NCBI GenBank assembly: GCA_964567475.1
Contig: CAZMMV010000002.1
Location: forward strand, 3,109 to 67,108
Reading direction: 5' to 3'
Source: CAZMMV01 sp964567475
GTDB lineage: Bacteria; Bacillota; Clostridia; Tissierellales; Tissierellaceae
Length of the DNA stretch: 64,000 nucleotides
Below the pieces are notes generated by a model. The model ran no database searches, was not told where the DNA came from, and saw nothing but the letters and a program-made list of their open reading frames with translations. Positions 1 to 7,730 of the stretch are shown one piece after another; the first letter of the stretch is position 1, and every line of letters begins with the position of its first letter. The translations under genes and the position numbers were made by a program.

Positions 1-154
1 TCATTGCTGCTAAAAACACTACCATATCTCCCAAGTTTAAATAACCATTCGTTCCCACAGTAGGTATACGAACTGCCATAGTCATTACTGTAGTTAAAGC
101 TATCAACATGGCCAACTTAGTTATTGCTTTAGTATCCATTTCTTTCATTTTCAT
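1..154 (-). CDS. ECF transporter S component (partial, N-terminus only)
   Basis: The visible 51 residues start MKMKEMDTKAITKLAMLIAL and continue into a hydrophobic helix, then IPTVGTNGYLNLGDMVVFLAA. A short polar start, a first helix and an Asn/Gly-Leu-Gly-Asp loop are typical of the substrate-binding S subunits of energy-coupling-factor vitamin transporters (ECF-ribofla_trS-like family). Such proteins sit in the membrane and join a shared EcfA/EcfT module. The start is ATG at 154, six bases after GGAGG at 165-161. The rest of the gene lies beyond the left edge, so the vitamin cannot be assigned. The fragment is too short to rule out another multi-helix permease. Confidence 0.6.
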   Translation of the reverse strand, partial: MKMKEMDTKAITKLAMLIALTTVMTMAVRIPTVGTNGYLNLGDMVVFLAAM

Positions 155-323
155 AATTAACCTCCTTTAAAAGTGTATGGGTTTGTTTATATTTAACTAT
201 ATAGTGTACCCATCTATAGGGTAGCACTTAACTGGCATTTTTGCAATAGTCTTTATCTTAAATTACTGAAATAAAAAACAGGGTTACTTTACATTTAGGA
301 ATGTAAAATAACCCTATTGAGAT
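155..323. other. Intergenic stretch between ECF S component and MATE gene
   Basis: It contains the MATE terminator (272-315) and about 115 bases of leader for the ECF gene. A short complementary pair, ACCC/GGGT, is visible around 217-232, but it does not match any riboswitch consensus I know. ECF S components are often riboswitch-controlled, so the leader is worth scanning by covariance model, but I cannot name an element. Confidence 0.4.
272..315 (-). terminator. Intrinsic terminator of the MATE gene
   Basis: Bases 280-294 and 301-315 form a 15-bp stem with one G-U pair and a six-base loop. Read on the minus strand the stem is followed by a T-rich run (complement of 272-279). It lies 9 bp past the stop codon of the MATE gene. 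Confidence 0.85.
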
Positions 324-1700
324 TTATGCCATCTTTTCCCTTGCTATTTGTTTCTTTACTTTAAGTTTTAATTGTTTTGTTTCTCTCTTAACCAATATAT
401 ATGCTACTAAACTAGCTAACACATCAGATATTGGATATGACAACCATACACCCATTGCCCCAAGATTAAATACTTTTACTAAAATAACTGCCAAGGGCAA
501 CATTACAATTAATTGCCTAAATATAGATACCATTATTGACTTTCTAGCTTTTCCTTGAGCTTGAAAATAAAATATTGATAAATAGTATATACTTATTAAG
601 GGAAATGCTGATATCATTATTCTAAAAGCTAAAGCTGATTGTGTTATTATATCTTTATCCTTTACAAATATAGACATTAACTGAGTTGCAAAGACTAACC
701 CTATACCCCACATTATCACTGAAGTTATAAAGGCATATTTTCTAGTCTTTTCCATAACACTCTTAAGCCTTTTAAAATCATTTGCACCCATATTATATGC
801 AGCTATTGGCTGCATAGCTGAAGCAATACCAAACATAGTTATAAAAAGAAACATATAAACCTTGGATATAACTCCAAATACTATTATCCCACTATCTCCT
901 ACTGCACTAGCAAGAAGATTGTTTAGTACTGCCATCAATATACCATCTTCTGCTTCTATTATAAAGGCAGACAAACCTACAAATATAATAGGAATAAATA
1001 TATTTCTATTTAATCTTATTCCATTAGGTATTTTATATTCTCTCTTTATTTTAGAATAATGATAATAAGCATATAAAAATCCTATTATTTGAGATGTAGT
1101 AGTAGCTATTGCTGCACCTTTTACACCTATTTCTAAATTATATACTAATATAAAGTCTAATATTACGTTTACCGTTGCACCTATACTAGTGCTTATAATA
1201 GAAACTCTACTATTGCCAAAGGTAATCAATATTTTAGATATAAATATTGTTAGACTTAAAAATAAAGAACCAAAGATTATTATATTTAAATATTCCTTAG
1301 CATAAATTAAAATTTGCCCACTTGCTCCTAGTTTTTTAAGTATTGTTTCTGAAAACAAATAAACTAGCATTGTAATTATAAGCATCAATATTAAAGATAA
1401 TGAAAAACCATTTCTTATAACTTCTATAGATTTTTCTTTATTTTCTTCTCCATTTGAACGTGATAATGCTGTAGATGTCCCTATTGCTATCATTATACTA
1501 AGTGCTATTATTATTCTTTGGATAGGAAAAACAACTACTAAAGCACCTATACCATGACCACCTACATTTCTACCTATAAATATGGTATCAACCATATTGT
1601 AAAGCTCTGATACTAAAAACGAAATTATCATTGGAATAGAAAATTTTAATAGAAGCTTGCCTATTTTTTCTTCTCCAAATAACTTGTTACTTTGACCCAT
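324..1700 (-). CDS. MATE family efflux transporter
   Basis: This 458-residue, strongly hydrophobic protein begins with the LLLKFSIPMIISFLVSELYNMVDTIFIGR segment that typifies the first two helices of MATE (multidrug and toxin extrusion) proteins, and it has the usual twelve-helix length with a repeated two-lobe pattern. MATE proteins expel cationic compounds using a Na+ or H+ gradient; the substrate here is unknown. The start is ATG at 1700, seven bases after GGAGG (1712-1708). That ribosome site is buried in the 3' arm of a perfect 14-bp hairpin (1705-1751), which suggests translational control. It follows a PII-like gene on the same strand, 74 bp away. Confidence 0.93.
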   Translation of the reverse strand: MGQSNKLFGEEKIGKLLLKFSIPMIISFLVSELYNMVDTIFIGRNVGGHGIGALVVVFPIQRIIIALSIMIAIGTSTALSRSNGEENKEKSIEVIRNGFSLSLILMLIITMLVYLFSETILKKLGASGQILIYAKEYLNIIIFGSLFLSLTIFISKILITFGNSRVSIISTSIGATVNVILDFILVYNLEIGVKGAAIATTTSQIIGFLYAYYHYSKIKREYKIPNGIRLNRNIFIPIIFVGLSAFIIEAEDGILMAVLNNLLASAVGDSGIIVFGVISKVYMFLFITMFGIASAMQPIAAYNMGANDFKRLKSVMEKTRKYAFITSVIMWGIGLVFATQLMSIFVKDKDIITQSALAFRIMISAFPLISIYYLSIFYFQAQGKARKSIMVSIFRQLIVMLPLAVILVKVFNLGAMGVWLSYPISDVLASLVAYILVKRETKQLKLKVKKQIAREKMA

Positions 1701-1704
1701 AACT

Positions 1705-1751
1705 AAACCTCCATTTATCTAATATTACTATATTATCATAAATGGAGGTTT
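1705..1751 (-). promoter_or_regulatory. 14-bp hairpin sequestering the MATE ribosome-binding site
   Basis: Bases 1705-1718 and 1738-1751 are exact reverse complements, with a 19-base AT-rich loop. In the minus-strand transcript the 3' arm contains the GGAGG that serves the MATE ATG at 1700. No T-run follows on that strand, so it is not an ordinary terminator for the upstream PII gene; on the plus strand a run of five T follows. It could be a translational switch, an RNA-protein target, or a DNA operator. Confidence 0.55.
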
Positions 1752-1774
1752 TTATCTATTTACATATTTATCTA

Positions 1775-2107
1775 TTATTCTATTTCTTTTAAGAATTCTC
1801 TATGATGAAGTCCAACAAGATCTATAATCGGTAATGAAAATATAATTCCAGTTCCCGGTTTTTTAAGCTCTCCTGCTTCTATTACTGCTTTCATAGTTTC
1901 TTTATATTCCTTTTCATTTGCCAGCATCAATATTATTTCTTTAGATGACTCTACATTGATTTGTAAAAACTTTTTTACCTCTGATTCTCCTGTACCTCTA
2001 CCATAAAATATAGTAGCACCAGTAACTCCAGCTTTTTTTGCTTCTTTTACTACTTTATCTGCTTTTCCTCTTTCTACTATTGTAACTATACATCTTATAT
2101 CAAGCAC
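1775..2107 (-). CDS. PII-like nitrogen regulatory family protein
   Basis: The 110-residue protein has the GlnB/PII ferredoxin-like layout: an initial beta strand (IRCIVTIVERG), helix, the GATIFYGRGTGE turn, a shortened T-loop region (about residues 38-55) and a C-terminal strand with GTGIIFSLP. PII proteins bind ATP/ADP and small effectors and gate a partner protein, often a membrane transporter. It lacks the classical Tyr-containing T-loop of GlnB, so it belongs with the PII-like group. It starts at GTG 2107, seven bases after GGAG, and follows a DUF1538 membrane protein by 11 bp, the pairing commonly seen for this family. I infer that it regulates that protein. Confidence 0.8.
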   Translation of the reverse strand: MLDIRCIVTIVERGKADKVVKEAKKAGVTGATIFYGRGTGESEVKKFLQINVESSKEIILMLANEKEYKETMKAVIEAGELKKPGTGIIFSLPIIDLVGLHHREFLKEIE

Positions 2108-2118
2108 ATTATCACTCC

Positions 2119-2820
2119 TTAAAATCTAGTTAATACTCCTAATGTTAACACAGAAATCATTGCTCCTATAGAAGTCAATCCTACTATTCCAAATCCTGAC
2201 AGCAGTGGATCCGCACCTTCTATTATGCCTGCCAATCCTACTGCCAATAGCATATTCAAAGGAATATTTACAGGGCCTGTAGTTGCACTACCTGCATCCA
2301 TTGCTACTGAAGCAAAAGGTTCTGGTGCAAGGAAAATCAGTATCAATATTATAACTAATAATGGTGCTATTATCTTTATATATGGAATATCCATAAGTAT
2401 CTTAAATATACCTATACCCATTCCTAATCCAAAGCCTATAGCAACTGCGTGTACCAAAACCTTCTGAGAAATAACTCCTACAGATATTTCTTCTACTTGA
2501 GCAGCCAAAACCCTAAGAGCTGGTTCTACTAAGGTCCCAAAATATCCAATTATGAAGGCTGTAAATACTATTAACCATTTCTTTTCTATAATGACTAAAT
2601 TTCTACCTACAGATTCTCCTAAGGGCAATAAACTCATAGAAGTCCCTTTTAAAAACAAATGTAAACCTAATACAGCAAAAACAAACCCAAGAAGAAACTC
2701 CCTTATATCATATATTGGTTTTTTTAATATAAAAACCTGAAATAATACTAATACTAGAGTCAGAGGTATTATGCTTTTAGCGGTTTCCCATAACTCTCCT
2801 ACCACTGCTATTAATTTCAT
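2119..2820 (-). CDS. DUF1538 family membrane protein
   Basis: The protein has 233 residues with about six to seven hydrophobic helices. The pattern ETAKSIIPLTLVLVLFQ followed by LLGFVFAVLGLHLFLKG and the EPALRVLAAQVEEIS and DAGSATTGPVNIPL motifs are characteristic of DUF1538. The family's function is not established; it is regularly encoded with PII-like proteins and is thought to be a transporter. Many genomes carry two DUF1538 domains together; here only one is present. The start ATG at 2820 has an AAAGGAG site. The PII-like gene lies 11 bp downstream on the same strand, so they should be co-transcribed. Confidence 0.85.
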   Translation of the reverse strand: MKLIAVVGELWETAKSIIPLTLVLVLFQVFILKKPIYDIREFLLGFVFAVLGLHLFLKGTSMSLLPLGESVGRNLVIIEKKWLIVFTAFIIGYFGTLVEPALRVLAAQVEEISVGVISQKVLVHAVAIGFGLGMGIGIFKILMDIPYIKIIAPLLVIILILIFLAPEPFASVAMDAGSATTGPVNIPLNMLLAVGLAGIIEGADPLLSGFGIVGLTSIGAMISVLTLGVLTRF

Positions 2821-2946
2821 GATAAATCTACTCCTTTATTTTATATAATATTGTTTAATTGTTTTATTAACATATATCTATTATACTATATATCTAAGAA
2901 ACTATCTTTTAATACAAGATTTAAATAATAAATGGAGGTAATTACT

Positions 2947-3630
2947 ATGGAAAAAAAACGATACGTCCCAGAAGTAAAATCAATTTTAAGATCAAGAATA
3001 ATTGAAGTTCCACCAGCTATATACAAGGCTACAGGTGTTAAAATCTTAGGTACTAGGATTAAGTCCTTATTATTTACCTCTGATGTTGCTATTATAAAAA
3101 ACAATAATGCTGGTTCTATAATGGCTGTATACCCATTTACTCCTCAACTATCTATAATACATTCTATTCTAGAGGTTGCTTCAGTTCCTGTATTTGTAGG
3201 TGTTGGCGGTGGGTTAACTACAGGAAGTAGATCTATAGCTATAGCTCTTCAAGCAGAGCTTATGGGTGCATATGGTGTTGTAGTAAATGCGCCTATAGCC
3301 AATGAAATTATTAAAGAAATGAAAAATACAATAGATATACCCATAATCGCAACCATTGGATCTAGATATGATGATTATATAGGCAAAGTAGAAGCAGGTG
3401 CCCACATATTAAATATCTCTGGTGGTATTAATACTGTCCCATTAGTTAAACAAATAAGAACAGAACTAGGTAACGAATTCCCTATTATTGCCACTGGTGG
3501 ACCTACTGAAGAATCAATACTTGCAACTATAGAAGCAGGTGCTAATGCTATAACTTACACCCCTCCTACTAGTGCTGAAATTTTTGCAGGTGTTATGGAA
3601 AAATACAGACATAAAAAAGCAGATGAATAG
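2947..3630 (+). CDS. TIM-barrel family protein, often labelled hydrolase
   Basis: This 227-residue protein has the alternating strand and helix pattern of a TIM barrel. It ends with the phosphate-binding-like signature IIATGGPTEESILATIEAGANAITYTPP and contains VFVGVGGGLTTGSRS and HILNISGG. Close relatives in clostridia are usually annotated simply as hydrolase, but I know of no demonstrated reaction. I chose ATG 2947, eight bases after GGAGG at 2934-2938; an ATG at 2932 overlaps that ribosome site and is unlikely. It stands alone, divergent from the DUF1538-PII-MATE unit, and converges on a DMT transporter through a shared hairpin. Confidence 0.6.
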   Translation: MEKKRYVPEVKSILRSRIIEVPPAIYKATGVKILGTRIKSLLFTSDVAIIKNNNAGSIMAVYPFTPQLSIIHSILEVASVPVFVGVGGGLTTGSRSIAIALQAELMGAYGVVVNAPIANEIIKEMKNTIDIPIIATIGSRYDDYIGKVEAGAHILNISGGINTVPLVKQIRTELGNEFPIIATGGPTEESILATIEAGANAITYTPPTSAEIFAGVMEKYRHKKADE

Positions 3631-3636
3631 ATAAAT

Positions 3637-3668
3637 AAAGGACATATTACTCTATGTCCTTTTTCTTT
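3637..3668 (+). terminator. Terminator between the TIM-barrel gene and the DMT gene
   Basis: AAAGGACATA (3637-3646) pairs with TATGTCCTTT (3653-3662), followed by a T-rich tract on the plus strand. It reaches into the last codons of the convergent DMT gene. Confidence 0.8.
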
Positions 3669-4534
3669 TTTCTTAAAAACTTCCATTTGCTTTCACTTGT
3701 TATTACAGAAATCAAAATAATTGAAGCTCCTATAACAAATCTTAAAGTTACAGGATCATTTAAAAGTATAACTCCGAATATACTTCCAAACAAAGACTCT
3801 AAGCTTAATATAATAGCCGTATGAGTAGATGAAGTGTATTTTTGAGCTACAGTTTGTATTAAAAAAGCTATCATTGAACTAAATACTGCTAAATATAATA
3901 TTGGAAACAAAGCACTAGAATCTAGAGATATATTTGTTCCTTCGAATATCAATGCACAAATTAAAGATAATATTCCTGTAACTAATAATTGTACAACAGA
4001 TATAACATAGGGATTAGATTTCATAGCAAAATATCCTGTAGCCGATACATGCAAAGCAAACATCACTGCAGATATTAACGTTAAAGTTTCACCATATCCA
4101 AGTCCTAAGTTTTTTTCTAAACTTAATATTCCAATACCTATTAAACATAAAAATGCTGCTACAACTTCAAATTTATTAGGTTTTATCTTTGAAATCATCC
4201 AATAAATAAAAGGTACCATAACCACATATGTAGAGGTAATAAAAGCTTGTTTACTTGCTTCTGTATACTGTAATCCTTCAGTTTGAACAGCAAATCCTAA
4301 AAATAAAAAGACTCCGATAAGAATACCTGATTTTATATCATCTTTAGTTGCTTTTAATAATTTTTTATACAAAATAATAGCTAATAAAACTCCAGCTATA
4401 ATAAATCTATAGGCATTTAAATAAAATGGTGTTACAACATCTAAAGTATTTTTTATAATTACAAATCCAGAACCCCATATTATAGCTACTATAAGTAAAG
4501 CCAAATCTGCATATAAAACTCTTTTTTTCTCCAA
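3647..4534 (-). CDS. DMT superfamily (EamA) transporter
   Basis: About 295 residues with ten hydrophobic helices in two similar halves, the EamA layout. The opening helix (ADLALLIVAIIWGSGFVIIKN) and the second-half ESLFGSIFGVILLNDPVT segment are standard for drug/metabolite transporters that export amino acids or other metabolites. The substrate is not predictable. I prefer a TTG start at 4534, seven bases after a GGGGGG ribosome site (4547-4542); the longer ATG start at 4564 has no such site. It is monocistronic and diverges from bioY. Confidence 0.88.
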   Translation of the reverse strand: MEKKRVLYADLALLIVAIIWGSGFVIIKNTLDVVTPFYLNAYRFIIAGVLLAIILYKKLLKATKDDIKSGILIGVFLFLGFAVQTEGLQYTEASKQAFITSTYVVMVPFIYWMISKIKPNKFEVVAAFLCLIGIGILSLEKNLGLGYGETLTLISAVMFALHVSATGYFAMKSNPYVISVVQLLVTGILSLICALIFEGTNISLDSSALFPILYLAVFSSMIAFLIQTVAQKYTSSTHTAIILSLESLFGSIFGVILLNDPVTLRFVIGASIILISVITSESKWKFLRKKKKDIE

Positions 4535-4625
4535 TTTATAGCCCCCCTTTCTTTTTAGTATCATAACATAAAAGCCTAATATAGTGAAGAAAATTATATT
4601 GTTAATAATTTATTATAAGAACTTA

Positions 4626-4654
4626 TTGACATTCTTTACTTTCTATTGTAAACT
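4626..4654 (+). promoter_or_regulatory. Sigma-A-type promoter of bioY
   Basis: TTGACA at 4626-4631 and TAAACT at 4649-4654 are separated by 17 bases. The -10 overlaps the left half of the BirA operator. Confidence 0.65.
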
Positions 4655-4678
4655 ATGTTTACTATAAAGGTTTACAAT
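4645..4678 (+). promoter_or_regulatory. BirA operator upstream of bioY
   Basis: ATTGTAAAC (4645-4653) and GTTTACAAT (4670-4678) are exact inverted half-sites separated by 16 bases. This matches the long-spaced palindrome recognised by biotin-protein-ligase repressors (BirA) in Gram-positive bacteria. It overlaps the -10 of the bioY promoter and touches the ribosome site, so holo-BirA should repress bioY when biotin is plentiful. A BirA with an N-terminal helix-turn-helix is encoded at 6699-7688. Confidence 0.88.
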
Positions 4679-4688
4679 GGAGGTCAAA

Positions 4689-5243
4689 ATGAAAATATCT
4701 ACAAAAGAAATGTCTATAGTAGCTGTATTTACTAGTCTTACTGCTATTGGAGCAGGTATCAGCATACCTTTAGGTGAAGTGCCTATTACTATGCAAAGTT
4801 TATTTGTTATTTTATCTGGTCTTATTTTAGGACCAAAACTTGGAGCCCTTTCTCAAATCATCTACATAATCCTAGGCTTAATAGGAATACCAATATTCGC
4901 AGGTTTTACAGGGGGGCCACAAAGTATTATGAAACCTAGCTTTGGATTTGTTATTGCCTTTGTATTTGCAGCTTATATTGTAGGTAAGCTTTCTCATTCA
5001 AGTAAATATTTAAGCAAAAAGAGGATTTGGATTGCTTCATTATTAGGTACAATTACACTCTACTTAATTGGAATCCCCTATATGTATTATATGCTTAATA
5101 TTGTTATGGGAAAGGGGCTATCTTTTAACACTATAATGAAAATAGGATGTATTATATTTTTACCTGGAGACTTTTTAAAATTCATTATAGCTTCAGTAAT
5201 TGCAATAAAAACTTTAAATGTAATCTCTATAGAAAGTCTATAG
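4689..5243 (+). CDS. bioY: Biotin transporter BioY (ECF S component)
   Basis: The 184-residue membrane protein has the BioY signatures: GISIPLGEVPITMQSLFVILSGLILGPKLG near the N-terminus, GLIGIPIFAGFTGGPQSIMKPSFGF in the middle and LPGDFLKF near the C-terminus. BioY is the biotin-binding subunit of ECF transporters and can work with a shared EcfAT module; none is visible here. I chose ATG 4689, five bases after GGAGG (4679-4683), over ATG 4677 which overlaps that site. The gene has its own promoter covered by a BirA operator. No biotin synthesis genes are in the window, which fits a scavenging lifestyle. Confidence 0.95.
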   Translation: MKISTKEMSIVAVFTSLTAIGAGISIPLGEVPITMQSLFVILSGLILGPKLGALSQIIYIILGLIGIPIFAGFTGGPQSIMKPSFGFVIAFVFAAYIVGKLSHSSKYLSKKRIWIASLLGTITLYLIGIPYMYYMLNIVMGKGLSFNTIMKIGCIIFLPGDFLKFIIASVIAIKTLNVISIESL

Positions 5244-5289
5244 AAGAAAAAACAGGACTTTACTAAGGTAAAGTCCTGTTTTTTCTTCT
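5243..5289. terminator. Bidirectional terminator between bioY and brnQ
   Basis: A nearly perfect 19-bp stem (GAAGAAAAAACAGGAC arm and its complement) with a short loop CTAAGG, flanked by A and T runs on both sides, serves both convergent genes. Confidence 0.88.
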
Positions 5290-5300
5290 ATTGTTTTGTT

Positions 5301-6599
5301 CTATTGTTCTTGTTGACTTAGTTGTGTGTTTCCTATAGGCATAAGTTTACCAAGTAAAGCCCCAAGTATAGCTGGTACTACCCAGGGTAAATCCCATGAA
5401 GCTAAAGGTAAATATCCTATTATTTGTGTGGCAAGAGACCACACACCAAACATACTTAATATTTCTAATGTGCTAACAATTAATGTTGCAGATATAGCAT
5501 ATCTATAAATATTTTTATTTGCTTCTCCTTTAATTATAATAGTTAAAAGTATCATAACTATCACAACTGGATACATAAATATAAGTATTGGTTCTGAAAA
5601 TTTAACTATAGATTCTACACCCTTAACAGACATCAAACCACTAAATACAGTGGTAGCAATTACTATCCACTGATACTTTAACTTTCCCTTTGAAATACTG
5701 CTAAAGTACTGACCTACAGTAGCTACTAAACCTACCGTAGTAGTTAAACAGGCTAATGAAACTACTATTCCTAAACCTATTTCTCCGTATTTATGTAAAG
5801 AATTATTAGCTATATTCATAATTAAATCTACTTTTTCTATATTTTCAGGAAATAATGAACTTCCCGTTGCACCTAAATATCCTAACCCTCCATATACAAT
5901 AGCTAGTCCAGTTACTGCTACTAGGCCTGCCTTTGTTGTCATCTTTATTTGTTCTTTAGTATCACTATATCCACCTTCTATTAAAGACAATATAACCATA
6001 CTTCCAAATAGTATTGATGCTAATGCATCCATTGTCTGATATCCAGTAATAAATCCCTCTGAAAAAGGTCTAGCTAAATCTGTTGAGTTAGGAATTCCCA
6101 TTGGATCAAATATTCCTTTAATTATAATTGCTCCTAATAATATCAATAATACCGGTGTTAATAATTTAGCTATTCTATCCATTACATTACTTGGTTTTAT
6201 TACTAAAAATAAACTTATTCCAAAATATATTATAGCAAATAATATAGGACTTATCTTTGGCATAGTAGGTAATATTGCCATTTCATATGCAGTAGCACCA
6301 GTACGAGGAATTGCTAACAATGGTCCTATCGCTAAAACAACTGTTATTCCTAGAAATTTACTAAATAAAGGTGACACTCTCCTACCTAGTTTGTCAACAT
6401 CTCCACCAGCTTTAGCACAAGCAATTACTCCCATAAGTGGCAATCCTATTCCTGTAATAAAAAATCCTATCATAGCCCAACTCCAATTGTTTCCTGCCAA
6501 TAATCCTAGGAATGGAGGAAATATTAGATTTCCGGCCCCAAAAAACATAGCAAATAAAGCTACGCCTAATACAAATACATCATTCTTCCTTTTACTCAT
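5301..6599 (-). CDS. brnQ: Branched-chain amino acid transport carrier BrnQ
   Basis: About 432 residues and twelve hydrophobic helices. The N-terminal FVLGVALFAMFFGAGNLIFPPFLG is the hallmark of the LIVCS family of Na+-coupled leucine/isoleucine/valine importers, and the length is normal. The first ATG (6602) is only three bases from GGAGG (6610-6606) while the second (6599) is six, so I chose 6599. A promoter (TTGAAC, 16 bases, TATAAT) lies at 6668-6641, with a 12-bp palindrome immediately downstream. I saw no T-box or attenuator leader. It is monocistronic and ends at the terminator shared with bioY. Confidence 0.93.
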   Translation of the reverse strand: MSKRKNDVFVLGVALFAMFFGAGNLIFPPFLGLLAGNNWSWAMIGFFITGIGLPLMGVIACAKAGGDVDKLGRRVSPLFSKFLGITVVLAIGPLLAIPRTGATAYEMAILPTMPKISPILFAIIYFGISLFLVIKPSNVMDRIAKLLTPVLLILLGAIIIKGIFDPMGIPNSTDLARPFSEGFITGYQTMDALASILFGSMVILSLIEGGYSDTKEQIKMTTKAGLVAVTGLAIVYGGLGYLGATGSSLFPENIEKVDLIMNIANNSLHKYGEIGLGIVVSLACLTTTVGLVATVGQYFSSISKGKLKYQWIVIATTVFSGLMSVKGVESIVKFSEPILIFMYPVVIVMILLTIIIKGEANKNIYRYAISATLIVSTLEILSMFGVWSLATQIIGYLPLASWDLPWVVPAILGALLGKLMPIGNTQLSQQEQ

Positions 6600-6630
6600 C
6601 ATAAGCCTCCTTGTAATTCTTTTTTATCGT

Positions 6631-6668
6631 ATAACATGTTATTATATCACAAATTTGAAATTGTTCAA
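6631..6668 (-). promoter_or_regulatory. brnQ promoter with start-site palindrome
   Basis: On the minus strand TTGAAC (6668-6663) and TATAAT (6646-6641) are separated by 16 bases. The perfect 12-bp palindrome ATAACATGTTAT (6631-6642) overlaps the edge of the -10 and the expected start point, so it is a candidate operator; the binding protein is unknown. Confidence 0.65.
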
Positions 6669-6698
6669 TAGAAATTATCAAACAATTCACTTATTTCT

Positions 6699-7688
6699 TT
6701 ATATATATCCTTCTAATCCTCTTATGGAAACTTCTCCAGAATAAATATTTTCTCTTATACCTTGAAAGTCTACAATGAGTTCCCCTGAATCGCTAATACC
6801 CAATGCCAAACCTCTTCTAGTTTCTTTACCCCTTATTACATTAATTTTTTTGCCTAAGATTGCTGAGTTTTTCCTACATATATCTATAGTATTTGACAAA
6901 TCATCATTATCTATAAAATCTAAATATAATTTCTCCAGTTCATTTAATATATTTGCCATAAGACTCTTTCTATTTATAGTTTTTCCCTCTTCAATATTAA
7001 TTGATGTAGCCTTATCTTTTAGTTCTTCTGGTATGTCATTCTTGTTTAGGTTTACATTGATTCCAATACCCATTACTAAATAATCCACCATATTTAATTG
7101 TCCACTCATCTCCGTAAGTATTCCACAAAGCTTTTTCCCATTTATCAAAATATCATTTGGCCATTTAATTTCTGATTTTATGCCAATCTTTAATAAAGCA
7201 TTATTTACTGCCGCTGCACCTATCAAGGTTGTTTTAGAGGCCTTCATAGGCTCAATGTCAGGTTTAAGTATAATACTCATATATATGCCTTTGGATTTTG
7301 GAGATATCCATTCTCTACCCAGTCTACCCTTTCCTTGACTCTGTTCTTCTGCAACTACGACTGTACCTTCTTTTTTTGTTAAAGCCAAGTCCATTGCCTT
7401 TTTATTAGTAGAATCTATGGAATCATAATAATATATATTTCTTCCTATTTTAGATGTCTTTAAATCCTTTTTTATTTCTTCATAAGTTAGTATATCCGGA
7501 GACGAAGTTAGTTTGTATCCTTTTCCAGATACAGACTCTATAATATATCCATCTTCTTTTAAAGCTTTCATATGTTTCCATATACCTGCCCTAGTCATAT
7601 TAAATTCATCAGAAAGCTTTTCTCCTGAAATAAATTCATGATTTTCCTTTAGTAAATTAAGTATTTTACTTTTCAAATTATCACCCAT
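6699..7688 (-). CDS. birA: Bifunctional biotin-protein ligase and biotin operon repressor BirA
   Basis: The 329-residue protein is a group II biotin ligase. An N-terminal winged helix (about 1-62; TRAGIWKHMKALKEDGY) precedes the ligase core with the biotin-AMP loop GKGRLGR at 119-125, the KWPNDI motif near 175 and a small C-terminal SH3-like domain. It attaches biotin to carboxylase subunits and represses biotin genes. The predicted operator sits in front of bioY. ATG 7688 has AAGG directly abutting it; a TTG at 7676 lies behind a better TAAGGATGGGTGAT region, so the protein may be four residues shorter. A terminator ends only 6 bp upstream of ATG 7688, so expression may rely on read-through from fni or a weak local promoter. 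Confidence 0.95.
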   Translation of the reverse strand: MGDNLKSKILNLLKENHEFISGEKLSDEFNMTRAGIWKHMKALKEDGYIIESVSGKGYKLTSSPDILTYEEIKKDLKTSKIGRNIYYYDSIDSTNKKAMDLALTKKEGTVVVAEEQSQGKGRLGREWISPKSKGIYMSIILKPDIEPMKASKTTLIGAAAVNNALLKIGIKSEIKWPNDILINGKKLCGILTEMSGQLNMVDYLVMGIGINVNLNKNDIPEELKDKATSINIEEGKTINRKSLMANILNELEKLYLDFIDNDDLSNTIDICRKNSAILGKKINVIRGKETRRGLALGISDSGELIVDFQGIRENIYSGEVSIRGLEGYI

Positions 7689-7693
7689 CCTTA

Positions 7694-7726
7694 TAAAAAA
7701 GCAACAGTATAGTTGCCTACTGTCGC
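7694..7726 (-). terminator. Terminator of fni, just upstream of birA
   Basis: In the minus-strand RNA GCGACAGTA (7726-7718) pairs with TACTGTTGC (7709-7701, one G-U) followed by six T. It ends six bases before the birA ATG. Confidence 0.8.
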
Positions 7727-7730
7727 ATCT

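Noticed and set aside
2886..3104. 72-codon minus-strand frame overlapping the TIM-barrel gene start
   Set aside because: No ribosome site, and it lies antisense to a conserved protein.
6603..6698. T-box or CodY site in front of brnQ
   Set aside because: The leader is under 40 bases and no T-box or good AATTTTCWGAAAATT match is present.
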